The position numbers were made by a program, and so were the translations under genes. The notes below the pieces were generated by a model, which saw only the letters and a program-made list of their open reading frames with translations, was not told the origin of the DNA and searched no databases. This document shows, piece by piece, positions 54,156 to 64,000 of a DNA stretch of 64,000 nucleotides. The first letter of the stretch is position 1, and each line of letters opens with the position of its first letter. The stretch spans positions 3,596,001 through 3,660,000 of the forward strand of contig NC_080577.1 in assembly GCF_029962835.1 (NCBI RefSeq), in the 5' to 3' direction. This stretch comes from Magnolia sinica. Its lineage: Eukaryota > Streptophyta > Magnoliopsida > Magnoliales > Magnoliaceae.

Positions 54156-55050
54156 GGATTCCAATTCAGGAGTTATTTGATGCGCAGGAAGACTACAAGC
54201 GTACGCATGTACTCATCCATCCTAAGAATGGAATACGTTTACAACCGTTTAAAAAGTTAAATTCACTGTGTATAGGAGTGGGATTAGTGGAAAATTTTTT
54301 CTTGGTTGGAAATGGTATATTTCATCCAAACCATCCATTAACTTTATAACTATCGATGGACCAAAACTCGTCTCAATATTCGGACCGTTCGGATTGGAAG
54401 GTCATGCATGTCACATCTCTGTTTAGGTATTTTAACCGTAGACATTGCCATAGTATGAGGGAAATGACACGGTAGAGCCAGTAGCACCGGAGTATAGTAC
54501 AGCAATCGCTCCTCAGCATACGTGGTAGAGCATTTATGACCGTCCATCTAGTTTCCCCTACCTTAGATGGCAAAATTCAAACCTCACCCAGATCAGATGA
54601 TCGCAGCCATCTGATTATGAGTTTCAATGTGACACTAGAAAATTTAAGGGCACGATCGTTTAAGAGGTGTAATATTTGGAAGCAAGCCGTCCGTGGACAA
54701 TGACAATTGATGATCCCCACTAGATGAACGGCCCGATTTACACATCACCCTGCCACGTGTATTTTCTAAGAGCAGTATCTACTGCATTCCGGTTCATACG
54801 GCTCGGATCATTGCCCCAGAGACCTGGATAGAGTACCCATGTTTTCCGATTCTAACCCTTGACGAATCCGACGGTCCGGAATCACCAGACCAGCCGTTGA
54901 TCTAACCCGGACTTTTCTCAGATGGTCTGTCAACTGTCATCAACCCTGGGCTTAGGTTAATTTAGGTTATCTTAACCAAACTCTCCAACGAAAGGGACAG
55001 GTTAGGCTACAACGATCTGCAGGTTAAGCTTAATATACATTGTAAGTTTT
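54156..55050. other. Intergenic, nothing recognised
   Basis: About 900 bases without a gene, RNA or clear repeat on either strand. Confidence 0.6.
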
Positions 55051-55468
55051 TGGGCTCGCTGTGATCCGATAATGATATCCAATCCGTTCATCATTCCAGA
55101 TACCTTATGTTTTCCTGTCATCCAAAATTTCACGGTGATCCAAAATTCATATAGGCCACACCAAGTAAAGTCATTCCTAAAATCTCTAAAATCACGTATA
55201 GCATGTCCCACCTTACTTTTACAATGGAATCATTGTTTTTTTTCATTCATACTGGTCAGAATTAAATTGTGATTGTATTGGATGGCATACGAAAAAACAC
55301 AGTGGGACCCATACACAATCTAGAAGGTTTTAACGGTGGCCTTCCCATCCCCGTGGCATGTCCCACCTGAGTTTTATACTATCTTTATTTTTTCTAGAAT
55401 GGTATAACATTTATCGGATCACATGATGGACGGATTAGATTTTATGGACACATCACTGTGGGCCCCAC
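55051..55468. mobile_element. MITE in the LACS upstream region
   Basis: GATATCCAATCCGTTCATCA (about 55076) is mirrored by GATGGACGGATTAGATTTTA (55424-55443), and the right end has CACTGTGGGCCCCAC. The inside has TAGGCCACACCAAGTAAAG. It ends about 250 bases before the LACS start codon. Confidence 0.72.
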
Positions 55469-55687
55469 ACCTTGCGCTGTATGTGAAGCTTAGCCTACAA
55501 AGCTTTAGTCTCACAATAAAAAATCCGAGAAAAGGACGAAAGCAAAGTCCTTGGAAGGCCGCTGAGAAAATCAGCAACAGCAGTGGCGTTGGCCACCAAA
55601 ACTTTGCAGAATTCAACGGCTGTCAGCTTCAAATACCCAAGAAATCCTCCATTTCTAACACTAGAAACCGCAGAGAAGGTGAGGGAA

Positions 55688-55712
55688 GAGAAGAAGAAGA
55701 AGAAGAAGAAGA
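55688..55712. repeat. (GAA)n in the LACS 5' leader
   Basis: About eight GAA/AGA units ending eight bases before the start codon. The leader is open in the LACS frame back to 55583 but contains no ATG. Confidence 0.9.
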
Positions 55713-55720
55713 TAGCAGCA

Positions 55721-58700
55721 ATGGTGGAGGGGAAGAGGTTTGTGTACGAGGTCGAGAAGGCGAAGAACGCAACAGACTGCAGGCCGTCCGTCGGCCCAGT
55801 CTACCGTAGCGTCTTCGCCAAGGACGGATTCCCACCGCCGGTCGATGGAATGGACAGTTGCTGGGACGTTTTTCGGTAATTTCCGTTTCCTGTTATTGCC
55901 TCCTTGCTGTAGATATTTGGTAAATGTGCAAGGTGTGATTCTAACGTGCGCATTGGCGGATAGTGAGCATGCCCTGCTTATGATCGGTTTGTGCACCGGA
56001 ATTCGGTGCATGCGACTGGTAAAAGCTTACTTTAACAGTTTCAGCTGTGGAAAATTCTCTCTTTTTCTCTTTTAGTTTTCCAAATTTTGGAGCGTTTGTA
56101 TAGAGAGTGCATTTCTTGAAAGATGCTTGTAGCTATGCGACAATGAGTTTTTCATTTCAGTTATGTTGCATTGCGATCGGCGAAAGGTGTGTTTGGATGC
56201 ACTATTGTATTGAATTTAATGAAATGGAAATGGCCAAGTTGTAGTTTCCTTCCTTAGCATTCACATTGTGGGACTAGGCTCCAATTCACGATTTTGTTAG
56301 GGGTCGTTTGGATGCCTGTAAATGGGGCAAGTTGTAAATGATTTACAGGGAAATCATTTACACTGCGTGTGGATGATTTTCAGTCCCCATCTCATTTACA
56401 CGTAAAAAGGTGAGATTTCATTTACAGGCTCTCCATTTACAGCCTAACGGCTATATTTTCAAAGATTGGCTCTCCATTTATGGGGCTTAAACAATTTACA
56501 GGCTATCCAAACACAGACAATCATTTACAGCTTACAGCCAAACGGAACAGGCTGTAAATGATTTACACTGTACCATTTACGTGCATCCAAATGACCCCTT
56601 ACTTTCAAGTTGGGCTTTTGAATGTTGCTGAGATTTGAGGGCTACCGGCTGCAATATTCGCATTTGAACATCTTTTGCATCCTTTATTGTATTGCTTATA
56701 TCTTGTAGAAATATTGAAATACATGTTATGAAAGGGGTTGGTTTGTCGGACGTCTTGGGAGGTGCGGACTGCAACCTTCTTTGCGATTATGCCGTCTTAC
56801 CCAGTTGTTGGAGTCTTCTCAAGCAATCCTGGAAGTTCAGCATTGAAACATGTGTCCCAGTTTCAAAATCTTGGGTATCTCTCGTCTTAGATCAGATTAT
56901 CTGAACTCAGCCATTGTATTGGTGGCTTGCAAATGGGCAGTTTGATAGAGACACTCTGCAGTCAATGGGATATGGTCCTGCAATAAGATGTTCAGGATTA
57001 TCCAATTGAAGCTATTATTGTGCTGCAGCTGATCTCTGGTGGGGCCCACTGAGTGAACAGTCCACATTGTGTTGACGTCATGTAGGGGGCCAGGCCACCT
57101 GCTCCTGATGGAATGCTGCATTAGAGGCTTCTGTCTGTAATCTGTTCCCTTCAAAAATTGAAGCGGTTACTGTCTGGAGCAATGTTTGTACTTGCTTCTT
57201 TAAGGAGCTTCTGGGCATCCATTTGTTGATAATCATGTCTAACATCTTTTTTTTTTTCTTTCCTTTCTTTTTTTGGCAGCATTTCTGTTGAGAAGCATCC
57301 TGGAAACCGGATGCTTGGCCATCGTGAGGTTGTGAATGGAAAGGTTTGTCTAACTTGAAATTGTTGATCCCTTTTCTTTCTTGCGATGTATGCACTCTGC
57401 TAGTGCACTGTTGAAAAAAGTACTTTGTTAGCACCTGGCAGGATTCTCAAGTCTGAGCAACTAGATTCATAACCACTTATTCTTTCTACAGGCAGGGAAA
57501 TATGTGTGGCTAACTTACAAAGAAGTTTATGTCATGGTTATAAAAGTTGGACTTGCCATCCGTAGTCGTGGTGTCGAGCAGGCAAGTTCACCCTTAATAT
57601 GAGATAATCCATTCTAATTCCATGGTTGCATGTGCAGAGATGAGAACGGTGGATCTTTTATCATGTGTGGATTTCATATCTGCCTTTGTGTCTGTGTCAT
57701 TATTGGGAAGTCTTCTATGCATGGTTTTAGGACTTAGATTAGTCCAATATGACTCCTCTGAGTCGACTTGGACTTGGTAGCACCTGATTCATCCAGTTTG
57801 ATGTCATGGGTCACCCCTGACTTGGGTGAGTTGGGCTGATTCAGCCTCTACTTGGGCAAGTCCTGACTCAACTCAGGATTGAATGAGTTGGTCTGAGTCG
57901 CTGAGTCTTTAAGTTTTAACCATGCTTCTATGCGAGTTTTTTTTTTGGTTCAAATTAATTTGATTTCTAGTTGTTGTCTTTGTTTTGGCTTGATTAGGAA
58001 TGGGCATATCCTTTGTTGTTACCATTTAGGTTTGAGTCTTGTGATGCTTGCAAATTCCATCTAACTTACAGATTGCCTTTTAAAATTATTCATTTACAGG
58101 GAGGACGTTGTGGTATTTATGGTGCCAACTGTCCTGAATGGATTGTTAGTATGGAGGTACGGTTATGCTTTTCCATGGACTTGATCATCATTCATGAAAA
58201 TGATAACCTCATTAAGTTTTTAATTTCTACAGGTTTACTGTTCATGTGCATAGGCAGCCATCTAATGCCACCACATCTGCTAGCATGGCATACAGGTGTG
58301 AATTCATCAGGTGGCTCCACTGTGTAGATGCACTAGCCCTAGGCTTGTCCACTCATCATGTTGGCTCAGCATGAGAAACAAGGGAACAGCTAAGTTTTGC
58401 TGCGCATTTGTTCTCTACATTGTGTCCCACCTGTTCACTGGACAGGTCTGATTTGCAGGGCCTGTCTGATGGATATCTTGGATTTCACACCATTGTGCCT
58501 GGCTGGCACATGTGGTGGCATTTAGATGGGCTAGCTTATACATGTGTATGCTTAACACACCTCTAAACTCTATATCTGAGCCTCCTTTTTAGATTTTTGT
58601 GTTTCTTATTGATGTTGCATAACTTCTGCAGGCCTGCAATGCTCATGGGATTTATTGTGTTCCATTATATGATACCCTTGGTATGCATATCACTTCTCAC

Positions 58701-61700
58701 TGGATTCACTTGTGCATGGACTGATTTTCAGTGATCATAAATGAAGCTCAATTGGTGCAGGATTTTGCATCATAAATGCTTGACATGTTTTTTTTTTTTT
58801 TTTTTTGAAATTATTATTATTATTTTAAATTTCTCTCCATAAATTTTTCGACATATGTTTATTTGCTTGAAGTGTCACCCATTATCATTTTCATGATTTG
58901 CTGATACAAATAGTGATGACGTTTATTATTATTATTATTATATATAAATTTGGTTTGCTTCTAATTTATGGTTATAGGCGCTGGTGCTGTGGAATTTATT
59001 TTATGCCATGCAGAGGTTTCGATAGTTTTTGTGGAAGAAAAAAAGATCAGTGAGGTATGTGATATTTTATGTTGGCATTTGGGAGAAATACTTTATATAT
59101 ATATATATATATATCATGTTTAATTATAGGGATGGGAGTAAGTTTTTATTAGCATTTACATGGACAGAATAATGTTATTGCCTTTAAGATCATGGATGCT
59201 TTTTGCTAGTTCACACTAGGACCCTCTATGGGTAGGTCAGAAGTTTGACACCAAGGTCTAATAATTTTGTAAACTGTGCAGATTATATTGCACTATATGC
59301 TGATTGTTTTTTTTTTTACCTTTTTTCCTTTTTCTTTATTTTTTCTATTTTCCAGGTGTTGAAAGCATTTCCTAATGCAACCAAATTCTTGAAAAGTAAG
59401 CAACATTTTTCATTTTTTATATTCTTGGTGCAGGCTCTGTATTATATATATTGAAATTGGCATTTGCTGATGCAGCAATTGTGAGCTTTGGAAAGGTTAC
59501 GGCTGAACAAAGAAAAGAGACTGAAAAGTTTGGTCTGACAATATACTCTTGGGATGACTTTCTGTTACTGGTAGGACACCTACTTTTGAGTCTTCTTACG
59601 TGCAACGGTTCATCTATCATTGTTACCTTCCATGATAGTTATTTTAAAATTTGAGAAAAAAAAGAAAGATCTTGAATGAAATATATTGAGAAGGTACAAC
59701 GGTGTTTAAAAATTTCTGGGATTATTGTATCTGAGTTCATTTCTTGTCAGGTTATTCACATGCTAGTCATCTACACATCATGCAGTGGCTTTTTTTTTTT
59801 TTTCTAGATGAATCTTGCCCTCCATCCCTCTCTTATGACTCTAAATACCAGTTTTTTAAGTATCTCACATTTTGTGTTGCTAAATAATTATATATGGACA
59901 TTCATTCCATTTCACATTGTGGGATAAGGCCCTTTCTGGATAGCAACCAAAAAGGGACTGTTTGATGGCATCCTAACAATGCTTGTTTTTAATTTGTTGT
60001 CTTACCCTGAGAAGACAATAAACCAGCGTCAACCTTCATACCTGGTTGACAAACCTATTTTGTCGCCTATTAACATGCATTAAACTATCCCATGAATCCC
60101 ATAAAGTATCATACTTATGTTAGCTAGTCATTACATGTCAAGTTGGAGAAGTTATGGGTTTTGTTGGGTTTGCTAACAAGAGGATTTGTCGCTCATGGAT
60201 CTGCTCATTAGTGAAGGAATATGACTTGGCCAGATCCTGATCTGGCAACATTTCCTTCTTTTATTATTATTATTTATAATTGATAGATTATCTGGCACTA
60301 TATTCTCACTGTTTGTACACTTCTTAAGTTTTTTATTTTCCTCTATTTTAATTTATTTTACCTTTTTTAGTTTCATACATTTGCAATTAGTTCTTTTTAG
60401 TTGACTGGGTCAAAACAATTCCTGGATAAATCAGCCAAATCATCATGCTCTAGTCTACGTCATGAGGCCAAACAGTCATATGGAGTGATGTGTTAAAGAT
60501 TGTGCTTTGTATGATCCTTTTTTTTTCCCTGAGGTGGTATCTGCGATTTTGTTAAAAGAAAAGAAAAAGAAAAGCAGGGATCCAAAGACAAAAGCAAAGG
60601 GGATTTGATGAGGTAATGATATGGGTGTAATTAATGAGGTTATTAAATAGAATGGATCATAAAAAATGAAAATAAGATATCAAATCATAATGGCTATGGC
60701 TCATATGTTGATAGATGCATAAACTAATATAGGTACTAGAGAACTTTACCATGGTGTTTGTATTTCTCAATTCTCATAGATCACTATCCAAAGGGTTATC
60801 AGATGATTGAGGCATAGTATCTGATACCTTATAAAATTATAATGCCTTTTGCCCAGAGACAGGAAAATGACTAGATTATCCATACTATGGATCCATAGGG
60901 TTTTTGGTACATTAACTATTTTAGTATTTTCTTGAATTTGGAATTCTGTGGCTAAACTGGTATTATTACCTAGTCCTGTGGCCCAATAAATTCAAAGAAT
61001 CAGTACAATTATGAATTAAAGGCTGAAATGAGGCATTGTTCAATGTGTAAGGTGAATGGGTCTGTCATGGCTATGACTTTCTATATTAGATATGAATGCC
61101 ATTTCTTGAACCTCTTGTATCTTTCTGATCTGTGTTTTATGTTTTGAGGTCAAAATCTGATTTATTCCACATATTTTTCCAGTTTTTTGCTCTATGATAA
61201 TCACTAAGGATCTTAAATATCTTACCCTACAGGGTGACAATAAACAATTTGATCTTCCAGTGATAAAGAAAAATGACATCTGTACCATAATGTATACTAG
61301 TGGAACAACCGGTGATCCAAAGGGAGTAATGATTTCCAATGATAGCATTGTTACTCTTATTGCTGGTGTGGAACGGCTGCTTCAATGTATGAATGAACAG
61401 GTGAGTCATACTCAACTTATTCTCTTGCCTTTCAACAAAATGATGGAAAGAAGCGGGAGACTAAAGCCTTCTATTTTATATTGTCTAAAGATGCATGAGA
61501 TGGTAATTCATCACAATTTATCTGGATCTGTGTTCCTTTTCAACTTATTTTTCTCCATGCAAACGTGTTACAGATGAATGAGGCGGATGTTTATTTATCA
61601 TATCTCCCTCTAGCACATATCTTTGATCGTGTGCTTGAGGAGTTGTTTATATCTCATGGTGCCTCAATAGGATTTTGGCGTGGGGTAAGTTTTTTGGAGT

Positions 61701-63234
61701 TTAGGATATCCTTTAATCTAATAACATCCAATTCGAGAATTGATATTCGAGAATTGATCATGGGTTTCATCTTCAGGATGCCAAACTGTTGATTGAAGAC
61801 ATTGGGGAGCTAAAACCAACTATATTTTGTGCTGTTCCACGTGTGCTGGATAGGATCTATACTGGTATATTTTGGAAAGCCATTGTCATTGGGAGTTTCT
61901 ACACTTGCATGTGATAGTATTTTTGTGAATGCTTACATCTTTTCCCATTGGTCACGGGGACAATATATTCCATAACTTTAAGATTGTTACCATTATAATC
62001 CGCACCGTAACGGCTGTTACAGTTTAGTTTTATTTTTAGAAAAAATCTGTTCAGCCCTGTTGCGGGACTTTTTTTTTGGTAACAGCTGTTACACTCGTTT
62101 TGGCCCTGTAACACGTAACAGTTATGTAACCATTTTGGCATACCATGCATGGGAGCTTATTGAGGGAACTTGGAGTGAGGAATCTTTGTTGTTCTGATCA
62201 ACATGCTGAGTATGACTCTTATCAGCTGATTGTTTTTGTTGTTTTGTATCTCTCTTTTTTCACTCTTAATAAAATTCAGTTACCTGTAAAAATAAAAAAA
62301 TAAAAATGAAAAAATGCATCTCATGACCCATAAACATACACATGCTTGTTATTCACGCATATGAAAGTGTCACGGTCCACTGATTGTCTATAACCTACTA
62401 GCTACTTTTTCCCGATCCATTGTCACACTGCAGTTGCTCACAAAACAGAGAGGAGAGTGAACACTAGTGATCCTTGGCATGATATGTTCTTAGGCATTGT
62501 ACATTTATTTTCAGGTCTGACAGAGAAGATATCTTCGGGAGGTTTCTTGAAGCAGGCATTGTTTAACATTGCATACTCATAGTAAGTTATATTGCTACAG
62601 CTTCCAACAAAATAACATAATGCATTTTTCCTAGCAGAATATTGTGACATGTCATTTGAGCCTTATTTTCTCATGATAATCCTATTTGGAGATGGTCAAC
62701 TGAGACATCTCTACCCATTATATATTATGCATGACCAGTTGTGCTTTTCCTTTTCCACTCATTTCATTTTGTAGAGTTGTTAACTTTATGTTGTAGTACA
62801 TTTCTATTGCCACTGTTCCCATTTCTTTTGGTAGCTGTAAATTACCAATGTGTTCCATGAATAGCGGATATCTTGCTTTGGTTTGACTACTGTGGGTGGT
62901 TTTTGATCTATGAATTTGGAATGCTGCAGCAAACAATATTTCATGCAGAATGGATCAAAACATCAAGATGCAGCACCGATTTTTGACAAAGTAGTTTTCA
63001 ACAAGGTAGCAAAAGCACTAGCAGTAAATTTCTCCAATTTTATTAGTGCTCAGAAGTAGTGGCTCTCCTAAACTGATTCTGCACATCCCAAATTCCTATT
63101 TTCATTATTCCTTCAGGTAAAGCAAGGGTTAGGTGGAAATGTACGACTTATTCTATCTGGAGCAGCTCCACTTGCCACACATGTGGAAGCTTTTCTACGA
63201 GTGGTTGCATGTGCTCATGTTCTACAAGGATATG
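55721..63234 (+). CDS. LACS4-like: Long-chain acyl-CoA synthetase, LACS4-like (3' end beyond the window)
   Basis: Activates long-chain fatty acids to acyl-CoA with ATP, probably in the cytosol or at the ER. Exons: 55721-55875, 57280-57343, 57492-57581, 58100-58156, 58632-58680, 58978-59054, 59356-59395, 59476-59570, 61233-61400, 61574-61684, 61777-61864, 62515-62581, 62930-63005, 63117-63234. All phases agree; 418 complete codons of the roughly 660 expected. Intron 3 has a GC donor (CAG/GCAAGT); the rest are GT-AG. Motifs: RPSVGPVYRSVFAKDGFP (about 22-39), GMDSCWDVFR, CGIYGANCPEWI, CVPLYDTLGAGAVEF, the AMP-binding P-loop YTSGTTGDPKG (230-240), YLSYLPLAHIFDRV, PTIFCAVPRVLDR and GGNVRLILSGAAPL. 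The last visible exon stops at LQGY, just before the conserved GYGLTES word. The sequence fits the LACS3/4/5 branch better than LACS1; the exact paralogue is open. No defect seen. Confidence 0.93.
55876..57279. other. LACS intron 1
   Basis: Contains the Tourist-like MITE at 56300-56598. 56915-57110 has words (GGTGGCTTGCAAATGGGCAG, GGTGGGGCCCACTGAGTG) shared with OXA1 intron 9 and with MITE ends. A T-rich tract precedes the acceptor. Confidence 0.7.
56300..56598. mobile_element. Tourist-like (PIF/Harbinger) MITE with TTA target duplication
   Basis: GGGGTCGTTTGGATGC at the left and GCATCCAAATGACCCC at the right, flanked by TTA at 56297-56299 and 56599-56601. Several internal TTTACAG/CTGTAAA words make it fold on itself. 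299 bases, non-coding. Confidence 0.9.
57582..58099. other. LACS intron 3 (GC-AG)
   Basis: 518 bases with a GC donor and a normal AG acceptor. Holds the 205-base hAT-like MITE at 57720-57924. Confidence 0.8.
57720..57924. mobile_element. hAT-type MITE with an eight-base target duplication
   Basis: CATGGTTTTAGGACTTAGA at the left, AAGTTTTAACCATG at the right, flanked by CTTCTATG at 57712-57719 and 57925-57932. The inside is rich in GACTCGAC/GAGTTG words. Eight-base duplications are typical of hAT. Confidence 0.85.
58230..58560. mobile_element. MITE, GCTTTGCTAAG / ATGTGCCAGCATGG family, copy C (LACS intron 4)
   Basis: GCCATCTAATGCCACCACAT (about 58257) is mirrored by ATGTGGTGGCATTTAGATGG (about 58510-58529). 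The inside has CTGATGGATATCTTGGATTT. Related to copies A and B. Confidence 0.7.
59571..61232. other. LACS intron 8 (1.66 kb)
   Basis: AT-rich, with poly-T tracts near 59790 and 60520. No element or gene recognised. Confidence 0.65.
61865..62514. other. LACS intron 11 with a GTAACGG-type element
   Basis: 61965-62150 has GTAACGGCTGTTACAG and GGTAACAGCTGTTACACTCG, ending CAGTTATGTAACCATTTTGG. This looks like the decayed TIR element also seen at 23290-23748. The rest of the intron is unassigned. Confidence 0.5.
62582..62929. other. LACS intron 12
   Basis: 348 bases, AT-rich, no feature recognised. Confidence 0.6.
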
Positions 63235-63789
63235 GTATGCATCCTTACAGTTCTCTTATTGGCTTCTAATGGAACTTTTTCACCCGTTTTGATTGACTTT
63301 TATGCTTGGTCATCATCACTGCTGATGCTAGAAAATAGGATTCTCCTTTGATTCTAACTAAAGCTGTTGGAAGTGGTGAAGTATTACACTATTTCTCCAC
63401 ATTAAAAAATGTGGGTGTATGTGCATGCGGGCATATGACTGGGCCCATAAGTACATACATCTGGGTCTTATATGTTATGGACCTTTATCCTTAATTTTTC
63501 ATCCTTTTATCTTTGTTTCATGCTTTTGTATTTGCTCCATAGACTTTCTCTAGTTTTTCCTTCTTATAAGGGCATATATGTAATTTTACATATTCTTCAA
63601 TTATTATACATAAGAGTGGGCTGGACATCACAACCCCATATACTACTCTCTTTTTCTCAAATTCTCTCCTTAATTTTTTTTAAAAAAAAAGAAAAAGAAA
63701 AAGAAAAAACTTTCCATGTTTAAGCATCATGCTAGGCTCAGATTGTGGGCTTTTATTAACCTTGTTAGGCACTTGGGTAAAAACCTTTC
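63235..63789. other. LACS intron 14, left part
   Basis: Intron of unknown full length. No further LACS exon (expected to begin with the LTES word) was found before the window ends. T-rich, with an A-rich run near 63681-63710. Confidence 0.6.
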
Positions 63790-64000
63790 TTTTTTTTGAT
63801 AGATGAAGCAATTTATTAGGCAGAGCCAAAAACAGAAAAATAAAAAACATACAAAAGCAAAACAACAAGGAAAACTAAATTACAACAACCCAGCCTCGAG
63901 ACTGGGAGGGAAACCCAAAGAGGCCCTGAAAGGCTTAAGGTGCTCGATCCCTGAAAACAATACCCTACAAAACACCCCAGCTGAGGAGACCCTCAAATTC
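63790..64000 (-). mobile_element. 3' end of a minus-strand LINE, continuing past the window
   Basis: Read on the minus strand, the segment ends in TAATAAATTGCTTCATCTATC followed by an A run, with an upstream T-rich stretch and a TGTTGTAATTTAG word: the usual 3' untranslated end of plant L1 elements. It is antisense to LACS. The coding part would lie to the right. Confidence 0.65.

Noticed and set aside
1-64000. Bacterial-type defence, biosynthetic or other new multi-gene system
   Set aside because: All convincing coding sequence belongs to three known plant genes or to mobile-element remnants.

Overview
The window is plant nuclear DNA: long GT-AG introns, a telo-box promoter, L1- and RTE-type LINEs, Ty1/copia and Ty3/gypsy fossils and a dense layer of short inverted-repeat (MITE-like) elements. 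The repeated short family whose ends read GGGCCCACC-TGATG and the very large introns suggest an early-diverging angiosperm such as a magnoliid; that is inference, because no species marker is visible.

Three host genes, all on the + strand, could be built exon by exon with consistent phases. (1) OXA1, the mitochondrial inner-membrane insertase: ten coding exons from 3744 to 36598, 443 residues, spread over about 33 kb because introns 2, 7 and 8 are 7 to 12 kb long. (2) A 90-residue Kgd4/MRPS36-like protein (predicted small subunit of mitochondrial 2-oxoglutarate dehydrogenase): three exons, 39704 to 47242. (3) The 5' two thirds of a LACS4-like long-chain acyl-CoA synthetase: fourteen exons, 55721 to 63234, running off the right edge.

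Layout: 1-1.9 kb, end of a copia fossil; 1.9-3.7 kb, MITE-rich upstream region of OXA1; 3.7-36.6 kb, OXA1. Intron 2 of OXA1 holds a roughly 10.8-kb L1 LINE, itself interrupted by a hAT-like element, an internal duplication and a 3.8-kb LTR-type composite. Intron 7 holds palindromic and CATC-rich repeats, and intron 8 a 5'-truncated L1 with clear target-site duplication. 36.6-39.7 kb is intergenic. 39.7-47.2 kb is the Kgd4-like gene with an antisense RTE LINE in intron 1. 47.2-55.7 kb is intergenic and built largely of nested MITEs plus one SINE. 55.7-64 kb is LACS, ending inside an intron that contains the 3' end of another LINE.

OXA1 and the Kgd4-like protein both act in mitochondria, while LACS activates fatty acids in the cytosol or at the ER. 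Nothing suggests that the three form a functional cluster. I found no novel multi-gene system. The most unusual structures are the LTR-type composite with inverted ends and a central palindrome inside a LINE, the extreme intron expansion of OXA1, and one MITE family present in an intron of all three genes.
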